From Saprospiraceae bacterium (GTDB lineage: Bacteria > Bacteroidota > Bacteroidia > Chitinophagales > Saprospiraceae), in assembly GCA_020850025.1 (NCBI GenBank), contig JADZFI010000299.1:1-7008 (forward strand): DNA of 7,008 bases. The letters run 5' to 3'. The translations under genes and the position numbers were made by a program. The notes beneath the pieces were generated by a model, which worked only from the letters and a program-made list of their open reading frames with translations, searched no databases and had not been told where the DNA came from. Below, piece after piece: positions 1 to 6,908 of the stretch; positions within the stretch are counted from its first letter, which is position 1; the number at the start of each line of letters is the position of its first letter.

Positions 1-1842
1 GCTCCTGCCAAGAACCTGTACCAGGGTATGGCCGCCATCAATGCCGGCGCAGATGCCGTATATATTGGCGCACCGCAATTCGGGGCACGAACGAATGCCA
101 CCAACTCCCTGGAGGATATTGCCGAACTGGCCCGCTATGCCCACCTGTTCAAAGCCAAGGTACTGGTGACGGTCAACACCATATTGTACGACCCCGAACT
201 GGAAACCTGTCGCCAGCTGATCTGGGATCTGTACAACATTGGCGTGGATGCCATCATCATCCAGGATATGGCCATTCTGGAAATGGACTTGCCGCCCATA
301 GCCCTGCATGCCAGCACGCAGGCCAATAACCGCGATGCTGCCCATGTGAAATTCCTGGCCGATGCCGGGATGAAACGCGTGGTACTGGCCCGCGAACTCA
401 ACATTGATCAAATCCGGGAAATCCACCAGGCTACCGATGTGGAGCTGGAGTTTTTCGTCACCGGCGCCCTTTGTGTGTCGTTCAGCGGCAACTGCTATAT
501 GAGCGTGGCCAACGGCGAACGCTCGGCCAACCGCGGCTCCTGCGCCCAGAATTGTCGCCTGCCTTACCGGCTCATTGACGGCAAAGGCGAAACCCTGATT
601 GAAAGCAGCCATTTGCTCTCCATCAAGGATCTGGACCTGAGCGACGAGTTGCCCAACATGATCAAGGCGGGCATTTGTTCCTTTAAAATTGAAGGGCGGT
701 TAAAAGACCTGGTTTACGTAAAAAACAACACCTCCTACCTGCGCAAACGCCTGGACGCCTTCCTGGAGGCGCATCCTGAGCAATACGAAAAGGCCTCCTC
801 CGGACGCACTTTTTACCAATTCGAGCCCGAGCTGGACCGTAGTTTCAACCGGGGCTACACGGATTATTTCCTCAATCACCGCAGGGAAAAAATCGGCTCC
901 TGGGAAAGTCCCAAATCCAAGGGGCAATACATAGGCAAGTTGCTGGAAATAAAAGCCAACGGCTACCGGATTGAAAATGCCGAGCTGCTCAACAACGGCG
1001 ACGGGCTTTACTTCCTCAACGAGGAAGGCCTGGCCGACGGTGCACTGGTGAACATCATCATCAACGACCTGGTGGTGCCCAACGAGATGAAGCCTATAGC
1101 CATCGGCACCGAAATTTACCGCAACCTCGACGCCGAGTTCAACCGGATGATTGAAAATGAAAACAGCGCCGTGCGGAAAATCGGGGTGAGCATGCACTTT
1201 ACGGAAACAGAAAACGGATTCAGCCTGCAGGTAACCGACGAAGACGGCCATACCTGCACTTTCCGGCAGGAAATGCCCAAGGAACCGGCCAAAAACACAG
1301 AAGGGCTGCTGGATAATATCAAAAAGAACCTGGCTAAAACCGGCAACACCCCGTTTGTAGCCGATCACATTGAGGTGGATTTCTCGCAGGACTGGTTTTT
1401 GCCCAATTCCAAAGTAAACGAAATACGCCGTGCCGCCCTGGAGCAACTGGCCGAAGTACGCGTACAGGAATACCGCCGTGAGGAGATACCGATTGTCAAA
1501 ACAGAGCACCCCTACCCGGTAAAGAAGCTGGATTACACCTATAATGTATCCAACCAGTTAGCCCGCGCCTTTTACCAGCGCCACGGGGTAACCGACATTG
1601 AAAAAGCGTTTGAATTGCAGTGGGATCCGGGCAAATCCAGGGTCATGGTGACCAAATACTGCGTCAAGTACGAACTGGGCAAATGCCCTCGTTACCAGCG
1701 CGACACCATGGGTGAAAAACTCGCAGAGCCCCTCACCTTAAAACACGGCGAGGTAGAGTACAAATTGAAATTCAACTGCAAACCCTGCGAAATGGAGATT
1801 TGGGAAAAGGATGCGGAGTTTGTGATTGAGGAGGAGGATTGA
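1..1842 (+). CDS. U32-family protein (peptidase U32 / RlhA-TrhP-like), 5' end cut by window
   Basis: The frame is open from base 1. The codons before the ATG at 28 read APAKNLYQG, the usual extreme N-terminus of U32 proteins, so the true start lies a few codons outside the window and the ATG at 28 is internal. Numbering from that ATG: the N-terminal barrel-like part has GADAVYIGAPQFGAR; the U32 signature ELEFFVTGALCVSFSGNC follows, with Cys149 and Cys156, then Cys172 and Cys176 in NRGSCAQNC; SFKIEGR is at 218-224; an 'FNRGYTDYFL' segment and a longer C-terminal part follow. The last 60 residues carry a second cysteine set (545, 553, 584, 587). Known of the family: although named peptidases, characterised members RlhA and TrhP hydroxylate 23S rRNA or tRNA, and UbiU/UbiV bind Fe-S clusters and hydroxylate ubiquinone precursors. 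Inference: a cytoplasmic RNA-modification role is likelier than proteolysis; which RNA is unknown. The length is typical of the long form in Bacteroidota. No signal peptide is visible. It is convergent with the next gene and visibly more G+C-rich than it. Confidence 0.96.
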   Translation, partial: APAKNLYQGMAAINAGADAVYIGAPQFGARTNATNSLEDIAELARYAHLFKAKVLVTVNTILYDPELETCRQLIWDLYNIGVDAIIIQDMAILEMDLPPIALHASTQANNRDAAHVKFLADAGMKRVVLARELNIDQIREIHQATDVELEFFVTGALCVSFSGNCYMSVANGERSANRGSCAQNCRLPYRLIDGKGETLIESSHLLSIKDLDLSDELPNMIKAGICSFKIEGRLKDLVYVKNNTSYLRKRLDAFLEAHPEQYEKASSGRTFYQFEPELDRSFNRGYTDYFLNHRREKIGSWESPKSKGQYIGKLLEIKANGYRIENAELLNNGDGLYFLNEEGLADGALVNIIINDLVVPNEMKPIAIGTEIYRNLDAEFNRMIENENSAVRKIGVSMHFTETENGFSLQVTDEDGHTCTFRQEMPKEPAKNTEGLLDNIKKNLAKTGNTPFVADHIEVDFSQDWFLPNSKVNEIRRAALEQLAEVRVQEYRREEIPIVKTEHPYPVKKLDYTYNVSNQLARAFYQRHGVTDIEKAFELQWDPGKSRVMVTKYCVKYELGKCPRYQRDTMGEKLAEPLTLKHGEVEYKLKFNCKPCEMEIWEKDAEFVIEEED

Positions 1843-1847
1843 TTTTT

Positions 1848-1885
1848 AGCTGGGCTGTGCAGTCAATTCCTCGACAAGCTCAGCT
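1848..1885. repeat. imperfect inverted repeat between convergent genes (possible weak terminator)
   Basis: AGCTGGGCT (1848-1856) can pair with AGCTCAGCT (1877-1885) over nine positions, one of them a G-U pair on the + strand, around a 20-nt loop. It starts six bases after the U32 stop codon and lies 28 bases from the stop of the opposing gene. Neither side has a clean T-tract, so a terminator role is only suggested by position. The right side contains TCGACAAGCTCAG (1871-1883), which resembles a short interspersed intergenic sequence that I recall from many Bacteroidota genomes; that link is from memory. Confidence 0.35.
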
Positions 1886-1913
1886 AATTCACCAAACCTC
1901 CTGCGAATGTGTA

Positions 1914-3671
1914 CTAATTTTTAATGAATTTTCCACTTAAAACCCTGTCTTTCGTTTGAAGATTTACATAGTATAGTCCAGGTGGATACGCTTGAACATC
2001 TATTGATACTTCTTCTTGAGATTCGGGAAGTTGGTTTTGCGACATCATCTGTCCAGTGGCATTGAAAACCTGCAGATACCCAACATTGCCTGCAACCTGA
2101 AGGCGTAATCTGTCTGATACCGGATTGGGCCAAAGGATTAACTCTCCCTTTTCTCCATGCACAGAGACGGTACTCACCGCTTTTACCTCCACATCCTTGC
2201 ACTCCCAATCACAGGTATTGGCATTACAAACTGTTAAACAAACCTGATAGATACCAGGAGCCGTATATGTGTGTACAGGGTTTATTTCCTGACTCATTGC
2301 TCCTCCATCCCCAAAATCCCAGAACCAAACAGCCGGCTCAAAGTAGGAGAGATCTGTAAACTCAATCTTTAATGGGGAGAGCGTATCTATAGACTCCCAG
2401 CGAAAAAAGGCAACGCACAAATTATCCCAGCCAAGTGTGTCGCAGCTGCTGCTGTCTATGGGGCCAAGACGGTAATTGGGATATAATGGCATTAGATTGT
2501 TATTGACCGTGGGCAATTCTAAGTCGTGCTGCCTAAAGTCACAAGCCAAACCTGGTTTGTCTGGTGCATGAATGGTATGATAATAGTTAATTCCACTAGT
2601 GCAGCACATGTAGATTTTGTTGTTGGGCGCCAGTGCCATGGCATTAAAGGCACCTGAAAAACCCAAGGGCGATACAAATCCATCATAAACTCCAATCAAT
2701 TGGGCGGATGCAGATATGTCACTTGCCCATAAATCATATTGGTATAATTTGATCTGCCCGGATTGCAAATACAGAAATCTGGAATTGGGCGAAATCGCAA
2801 TCCATGGGGAATATTCGATGCTATCCGGCATACTGATCGTTTGTACATTTGAAAAGGTACCAGAGCACCGGTCGAAGTCGTAGAGGTAAATTTTTGGAAC
2901 TGAAACATGTGAATTAGTCATCCGTGCAAACTTTTTCCCATCTGGAGACATTACAATGTTCAGACCGAATTTTTCATATTGCGCAGCCTCCGCGTTTTCC
3001 CAATCGTGTACAAAGGGCCCTTGGATGGAGTCTGGGGTCAGAAGATACAAGTTATAGATATTGACTTTTTCCTGAGGAATTATTATCCACCAATCCTGAC
3101 CATTGCCATGTTTCACGGCAGTCATAGCCCTCTCTCTGAGTACCGGGCCGCGTAACAACTGGTTTTTCCGAATTACCTTGCCTTTTCCATTGTTGAAATT
3201 CATATCTACTTCAGAATACAAAATCTTTCCTTGTGAAATATCAGATTCAATGGTATGATGAAAATAAACATATCGGTTTAGATACCCTGGGCGCGGGAGT
3301 ATCATCATATTCTGATACGAATCGTAACCATAAATAGGATTATCGCATTCGATACTTTGATAAGGACCCGGGCTCAGATCATCCCCATTTTCCATGACCT
3401 CATTATTGAAATTGGCAATTTTACATCCGCTGCTATAAAATTGTAGCTTCCCGTCCATATCTGAGATACTGCAAGGCATATTGAACCCAAACTGAAAGGG
3501 CAAGGCAAAATGCTCGAGTACGGGATATCCGGTACTGAAATCAATCTTTGTGCCGCCAAAATTTATATCAAAGGTTCCATAACCGGTTACCCAGTTGTAA
3601 TCGTATTTGCCCTGAGCATTGCAGAAAACTGGCAGTATGAAAACAATGAGTATTTGCGATATTTTTTGCAT
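1914..3671 (-). CDS. secreted propeller-like / PKD-domain protein with T9SS type A sorting domain
   Basis: The 585-residue protein starts at an ATG (3671) followed at once by a classical signal peptide: MQK, a hydrophobic run ILIVFILPVF, and a likely cleavage after CNA (about residue 19). The Cys at 17 does not sit in a good lipobox. Residues ~25-400 look like a repeat-built propeller, with blade-like strands NIVMSPDGKKFAR (238-250), WIAISPNSRFLYL (290-302) and NAMALAPNNKIYM (343-355). A PKD domain follows at ~420-497, with WFWDFGDGG near 449-457 and HTYTAPGIYQVCLTV at 467-481. The C-terminal ~75 residues form a T9SS sorting domain: LILWPNPVSD (511-520), GLYYVNLQT and the basic end KFIKN. Known of such domains: the tail directs outer-membrane export by T9SS, with removal and surface anchoring or release. 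No catalytic motif is recognised, so the function is unknown; a binding or structural role is inferred. It lies 63 bases downstream of the beta-helix gene on the same strand, possibly in one transcript. Confidence 0.93.
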   Translation of the reverse strand: MQKISQILIVFILPVFCNAQGKYDYNWVTGYGTFDINFGGTKIDFSTGYPVLEHFALPFQFGFNMPCSISDMDGKLQFYSSGCKIANFNNEVMENGDDLSPGPYQSIECDNPIYGYDSYQNMMILPRPGYLNRYVYFHHTIESDISQGKILYSEVDMNFNNGKGKVIRKNQLLRGPVLRERAMTAVKHGNGQDWWIIIPQEKVNIYNLYLLTPDSIQGPFVHDWENAEAAQYEKFGLNIVMSPDGKKFARMTNSHVSVPKIYLYDFDRCSGTFSNVQTISMPDSIEYSPWIAISPNSRFLYLQSGQIKLYQYDLWASDISASAQLIGVYDGFVSPLGFSGAFNAMALAPNNKIYMCCTSGINYYHTIHAPDKPGLACDFRQHDLELPTVNNNLMPLYPNYRLGPIDSSSCDTLGWDNLCVAFFRWESIDTLSPLKIEFTDLSYFEPAVWFWDFGDGGAMSQEINPVHTYTAPGIYQVCLTVCNANTCDWECKDVEVKAVSTVSVHGEKGELILWPNPVSDRLRLQVAGNVGYLQVFNATGQMMSQNQLPESQEEVSIDVQAYPPGLYYVNLQTKDRVLSGKFIKN

Positions 3672-3687
3672 TGTTAGAAGAAAATTT

Positions 3688-3719
3688 AGCCATCAGCTTG
3701 AAGCATCAAGCTGATGGCT
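3688..3719 (-). terminator. perfect 14-bp stem-loop between the two secreted-protein genes
   Basis: AGCCATCAGCTTGA (3688-3701) is the exact reverse complement of TCAAGCTGATGGCT (3706-3719), leaving a four-base loop. On the minus strand it begins 15 bases after the TAA of the beta-helix gene and ends 16 bases before the ATG of the PKD gene. It is followed there by AAATTTTCTTCT, which is T-rich but not a clean U-tract. It could be a terminator for the upstream gene, a partial terminator setting the ratio of the two products, or an mRNA-stabilising hairpin. The structure is certain; the function is not. Confidence 0.65.
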
Positions 3720-3734
3720 GGTTAAAAGGAAAAG

Positions 3735-6449
3735 TTATCTTAAGACAACGAATTTGCTGCTTGAAGAAAATTCTCCAGTAGCATTTTTACAGGCAAGAAT
3801 GTAAACCCCATTGCTCAATTGCTCTACTGAGATATTGAGTACTTGTAGTTTTTCATGGACAACTTGCTGTTGAACAACTCTACCAGATACATCCAGAATC
3901 GAGATATTGCCAACAAAGGGTGAATTAAAGTGAACATTTAGATTCGATGTGCATGGATTTGGAGAGAGAGAAAATTCACTGGCTTGCTGTGTTATATTCC
4001 TTTCTTCAACTGGCGGACAACCACTGTCATCACCATGCTCTACCCAATAATGCGCTCCGGATTCAGGCGGTAGCATGGATGCAGCTCTTCCCTTAGTACG
4101 CCCGGCAATTTGGACACACTGCTGAGAGATAGCGTAAAGCGCTAAAGAGTCTTGCTGAGACATTGCTAACCCTCGTGCTTGATTAATTGCTATTGCATTG
4201 ATCACTTTTTGATTTTGTTCAAATACTTGATTAGCGGGCAGGGTATTGTTGAGCACCTCAAGAGCATTAAGAATTGGCTCTTTTGCGCTTGAATTTTGCT
4301 CTAAAAGGTAATTACGCTGATTTGAAAGTATAACAAGCTCATTCAACAGAGTTGCACGACTTGTCATCAAGCCGGCAGGTATGGTTGAAGTGTCGCTAAC
4401 CAACGCATCTAATGCGCTTATCTGAGCTTGCACTCCTTGAATACTAATATCCAAATTTTTCAAAGTAGTCTGCGAACTGGCTGTTGTAACTGACAAGGCG
4501 TTCATTAATGAATCAAATCGAGCAAAAAGCATAGAAGAGCTTTGACTATACGCATTTTTAAACGCCAACATATCACCAGTTGCCAACAATGGATACCGCA
4601 TTAATTTTGAAATAAGCGACCTCGTATCCTGCCATTCACTTAAACTAGATGGTGTTTGAGGTACTGGATATGTTGTCCGAACCCATTCGTCATATTCATC
4701 TATATTTGGGGCTATATTTCCACTGCAATCCGGAGCTTGTAGGCACTGACCCAGTTTAAACCACTGCTCTCCTCCAGGAGATCGATCTGTGGGCACTTTG
4801 TTAGGATCATTCATATCAGGAACATAAAACTCGCTAAAACTTTCATCCCCCAGGTGATATGCAGTTTCTGAACTTGATCCAGGATATGACGGTATTGTCC
4901 AAGTATTATCACTACAAACTTGGTCTCCAATCCTGCCCCATTCGCCATCTCCGCCATGAATTTCAAGGCCACGGCTAAATAAACCTGCATCCGGACTGCA
5001 ATCATGGTTTCCTATTGTGTTTAGAGCAAATATTGAAGTATCATTGTCCCCTATAAAATGAAATCCTTTATAGGTCAAATCAGTCATATTGTTACATATT
5101 GTCCAGGACCCTGCATTTACAGCATGGACAGCACAGCAACCATTGTCTGGGACTCCGTTTCCGGAGATACTATTTCCGGAAAACAGGTTTCCTTTTCCTA
5201 CGGCATCACTAATAGAGCTCGTAAGAAAAAAAGCCCACCGGAAATCCCCCGTACTATAAGTATTTGTGCTTGTAATTCCATTCCGCGTTATTATAAAGTT
5301 TTCTGCAGAACTAATAAAGACACTAACAAAATTTTTATCGCGACCAATACCAACATCTATAATATTTGAATCAATAAGCATTTTGTCACGTGTTGAAGGA
5401 AAACCTGTAACATAAATCGCCCCCCATCCTTTATTATTAGCTAACTCTATTCGGTTTCGCCTAATTGTATTTCGAAATTGATCGTCTTGTCCAGTGGTTG
5501 TACGATCTAATTTTATTCCATACTTTGGGAATGCTGTGCCTCGTATACGAATTGTATTGTCAAAAACATGGACTTCTTCGAGGTTTTTGTTCATTAATGC
5601 TGAGATATTATCTTCTTTACAGCTATCCAGTAAACAATGAAACACCTTCAAACTAGATCGTTCTGTGTAAATATCTTTCCCGTTCAATGAAGTATTGGTG
5701 GTAAGCCCAGCGTCTACTCCCCTAACCGTGACATTGCTGGAAGAATTTGCAGAAACACCAATACCGTTGTTATTAAAGGTTGAAAGCCCAACGATTACCG
5801 TTGACTTTGAGAGCTTTATTCCAAAATTTTGTTTCCTGAAGACATTTCTATAGGCCGGTACGTTGTCCGTTCTTCCTATCACTGCCGAGCAATTAATTAG
5901 TTCTATTCCCGCAGAAGCGAATGGTAACACTGAGCCGTTTAATGGAGAGGTACAATCGAATGTGTTGGCGGCTACTATTGCATTGACTGCAACATTTTCG
6001 GCAAACAAGCCTTTGTTATTGCGATTTATTTTATTCCCTACCACTATCAAACTAGCAGAAGAACTCTTGATATCAAGAGCAATAGACGCATCTTCGATAT
6101 GGTTGAACCAGAAATCTGCAGTCCCCCCTAAAACGACAAAACCTTTCCAAAAATCGTTGCCACATCGAAAATACTTGGATAATACCGACTGAAAAGTAAT
6201 GTTTGGATCAATCCGAATGACCGCATTTTTACCCATCTTTAGACTGCATCCTGAGATCAGGAAATTCGAATTGACTACCAAAGTGCCATTAATAAGTACT
6301 TTTTGATTGATCCAGCCCGCTATGCCTAGTAGACTAGATGTTGAGGTAACGGAAGATTCATCTACACCAATAGTAATGTTAGGCACGAAATTTCCGCCAA
6401 GTTGCTGGCAAAGGGTCTGCTGCGCTTGAACTGAATTGGTAAAGGTCAA
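3735..6449 (-). CDS. secreted right-handed beta-helix protein with T9SS sorting domain; 5' end out of frame with its ATG
   Basis: The 904 residues counted here begin at a TTG (6449), which is probably not the real start. The frame stays open upstream to a TGA at 6552-6554 but offers only CTG and TTG, no ATG or GTG. The codons just before it encode RYLEVFFLILTL, so with TFTNSVQAQ they form a signal-peptide core cleaved near VQA-QQT. Residues ~50-490 are rich in short strands and N-rich turns (VVGNKINRNNKG, FNNNGIGVSANSSSNVTV, IITRNGITSTNT), typical of a parallel beta-helix. A short segment with GGEQWFKLGQCLQAPDC (559-575) follows. Residues ~605-795 look alpha-helical, ending with a CVQIAGRTKGRAASMLPPE stretch. 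The T9SS sorting domain is at ~824-904: FSLSPNPCTSNLNVHF, DVSGRVV, NGVYILACK, KFVVLR. Known: beta-helices serve as adhesins or polysaccharide lyases; no lyase residues are recognised, so adhesin or binding is only inferred. The 5' octamer array breaks the link to the ATG at 6555, suggesting phase variation or a frameshifted gene. Confidence 0.9.
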   Translation of the reverse strand: MTFTNSVQAQQTLCQQLGGNFVPNITIGVDESSVTSTSSLLGIAGWINQKVLINGTLVVNSNFLISGCSLKMGKNAVIRIDPNITFQSVLSKYFRCGNDFWKGFVVLGGTADFWFNHIEDASIALDIKSSSASLIVVGNKINRNNKGLFAENVAVNAIVAANTFDCTSPLNGSVLPFASAGIELINCSAVIGRTDNVPAYRNVFRKQNFGIKLSKSTVIVGLSTFNNNGIGVSANSSSNVTVRGVDAGLTTNTSLNGKDIYTERSSLKVFHCLLDSCKEDNISALMNKNLEEVHVFDNTIRIRGTAFPKYGIKLDRTTTGQDDQFRNTIRRNRIELANNKGWGAIYVTGFPSTRDKMLIDSNIIDVGIGRDKNFVSVFISSAENFIITRNGITSTNTYSTGDFRWAFFLTSSISDAVGKGNLFSGNSISGNGVPDNGCCAVHAVNAGSWTICNNMTDLTYKGFHFIGDNDTSIFALNTIGNHDCSPDAGLFSRGLEIHGGDGEWGRIGDQVCSDNTWTIPSYPGSSSETAYHLGDESFSEFYVPDMNDPNKVPTDRSPGGEQWFKLGQCLQAPDCSGNIAPNIDEYDEWVRTTYPVPQTPSSLSEWQDTRSLISKLMRYPLLATGDMLAFKNAYSQSSSMLFARFDSLMNALSVTTASSQTTLKNLDISIQGVQAQISALDALVSDTSTIPAGLMTSRATLLNELVILSNQRNYLLEQNSSAKEPILNALEVLNNTLPANQVFEQNQKVINAIAINQARGLAMSQQDSLALYAISQQCVQIAGRTKGRAASMLPPESGAHYWVEHGDDSGCPPVEERNITQQASEFSLSPNPCTSNLNVHFNSPFVGNISILDVSGRVVQQQVVHEKLQVLNISVEQLSNGVYILACKNATGEFSSSSKFVVLR

Positions 6450-6471
6450 GGTAAGAATCAGAAAGAATACT

Positions 6472-6555
6472 TCAAGATACCTGGAACAAAGCGTTGAAGC
6501 GTTGAAGCGTTGAAGCGTTGAAGCGTTGAAGCGTTGATAATAACCAGTTTTTCAT
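6472..6555 (-). CDS. 27-codon leader ORF: probable true start of the beta-helix gene in the OFF frame
   Basis: The ATG at 6555 is followed by Lys-Asn-Trp-Leu-Leu (MKNWLL), a normal beginning for a signal peptide, and then by the octamer array read as STLQRFNA twice. After the array the frame reads LFQVS and stops at TGA (6472-6474). The downstream secreted-protein frame is offset: the ATG lies 106 bases from the TTG at 6449, one more than a multiple of three. Adding one 8-bp unit or removing two makes the distance 114 or 90 and restores a single frame, giving signal peptides of about 48 or 40 residues to the predicted cleavage site. I regard this as the native N-terminus of the beta-helix gene rather than a separate peptide gene. 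The alternative is an accidental short ORF. Confidence 0.5.
   Translation of the reverse strand: MKNWLLSTLQRFNASTLQRFNALFQVS
6490..6537. repeat. octanucleotide tandem repeat, six perfect copies
   Basis: The + strand carries six uninterrupted copies of AGCGTTGA (TCAACGCT on the coding minus strand), 48 bases in all. The array starts 18 bases downstream of the ATG at 6555 and lies upstream of the signal-peptide core of the beta-helix gene. Because 8 is not a multiple of 3, each gain or loss of a unit changes the reading frame. Only copy numbers of 1, 4, 7 and so on join the ATG to the secreted protein. Three units encode the eight-residue period STLQRFNA. Perfect identity of all six copies points to recent expansion or ongoing slippage. 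Confidence 0.97.
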
Positions 6556-6773
6556 TGTTGAAAAAAGTTTAGGGTAAAAAAATAGGGTGTCTGGCCGTAC
6601 CGATTACCCGATACAACCCATACTTTTCATTATTAGGCTGCAAGTAGATATTGGATTAGCGTGATTATCGCGAGGATGTTAAGATTAAGTACCCGTTGTT
6701 AAGACAAACCGTTTTTTGCCTACCTACGCCATACCTGAAAATAAGTCCCCTAAAAGATTAAAGCAGTTAACAT
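6556..6773 (-). other. long untranslated leader of the beta-helix transcript (predicted)
   Basis: Between the predicted promoter and the ATG at 6555 lie about 220 bases without a long ORF on either strand. On the minus strand there is one nine-codon ORF including stop (6604-6630, MKSMGCIG). There is a direct repeat TGTTAAGA on the + strand at 6677-6684 and 6697-6704, 20 bases apart. A T-rich stretch containing TATTTTTTT and two ACCCTA copies lies just before the ATG. I found no strong hairpin and recognise no known riboswitch. Shine-Dalgarno sequence is absent before the ATG, which is usual in Bacteroidota. The leader boundary depends entirely on the promoter call. Confidence 0.45.
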
Positions 6774-6779
6774 ACTATA

Positions 6780-6811
6780 CAAAGATAGGTTCCCGATTTG
6801 AATATTGCAAA
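6780..6811 (-). promoter_or_regulatory. Bacteroidota-type promoter directed at the beta-helix gene
   Basis: On the minus strand TTTG (6808-6811) is followed after exactly 20 bases by TATCTTTG (6780-6787). This matches the established Bacteroidota primary-sigma consensus TTTG-N19-21-TAnnTTTG at every defined position. Transcription would start near 6773 and run leftward through the leader, the octamer array and the beta-helix gene. No comparable match was found nearer the ATG. The match is direct; activity is inferred. Confidence 0.65.
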
Positions 6812-6831
6812 TAGGGCGTGGAAATATTTAC

Positions 6832-6867
6832 TGTGATTGAGGTGATTTTTGTGATTAAGGTGATTTT
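6832..6867. repeat. 18-bp tandem duplication built from 9-bp GTGATT units
   Basis: TGTGATTGAGGTGATTTT (6832-6849) is followed directly by the same 18 bases with one G-to-A change (6850-6867). Each half again begins with a T/G-GTGATT core, so GTGATT recurs four times at exact 9-bp intervals (6833, 6842, 6851, 6860). It lies just upstream of the predicted leftward promoter, about 20 bases from its -33 element. It may be an operator-like array or simple low-complexity sequence. Confidence 0.8.
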
Positions 6868-6908
6868 AACGCCTTGATTTTTAATTGATTATACCTTTTT
6901 TCTGGACG

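Noticed and set aside
700..1509. Long open frame on the minus strand inside the U32 gene
   Set aside because: It is antisense to a gene with unmistakable U32 motifs and its translation resembles no family; G+C-rich coding sequence often leaves the opposite strand open.
3720..3760. A promoter for the PKD gene at TAACTTTT (minus strand) near the end of the beta-helix gene
   Set aside because: It differs from the consensus at the last base and has no TTTG at the proper distance.
5058..6192. Several 60-110-codon open frames on the + strand inside the beta-helix gene
   Set aside because: They are antisense to a continuous frame with clear beta-helix and T9SS features, and have no promoter or recognisable domain.
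6490..6537. CRISPR array
   Set aside because: The 8-bp units are directly adjacent with no spacers.
6472..6555. An independent small-peptide or toxin gene
   Set aside because: Half of it is the tandem repeat, and the beginning plus the downstream out-of-frame core together make a better signal peptide than either alone.
6571..6600. A promoter close to the ATG, based on the TATTTTTTT stretch on the minus strand
   Set aside because: It lacks the final G of TAnnTTTG and the nearest upstream TTG is 29 bases away, too far for the known 19-21-base spacing.
6870..6901. A rightward promoter at the TACCTTTTTT stretch on the + strand
   Set aside because: The -7 match is imperfect, no well-spaced TTTG precedes it, and no gene start lies downstream in the window.
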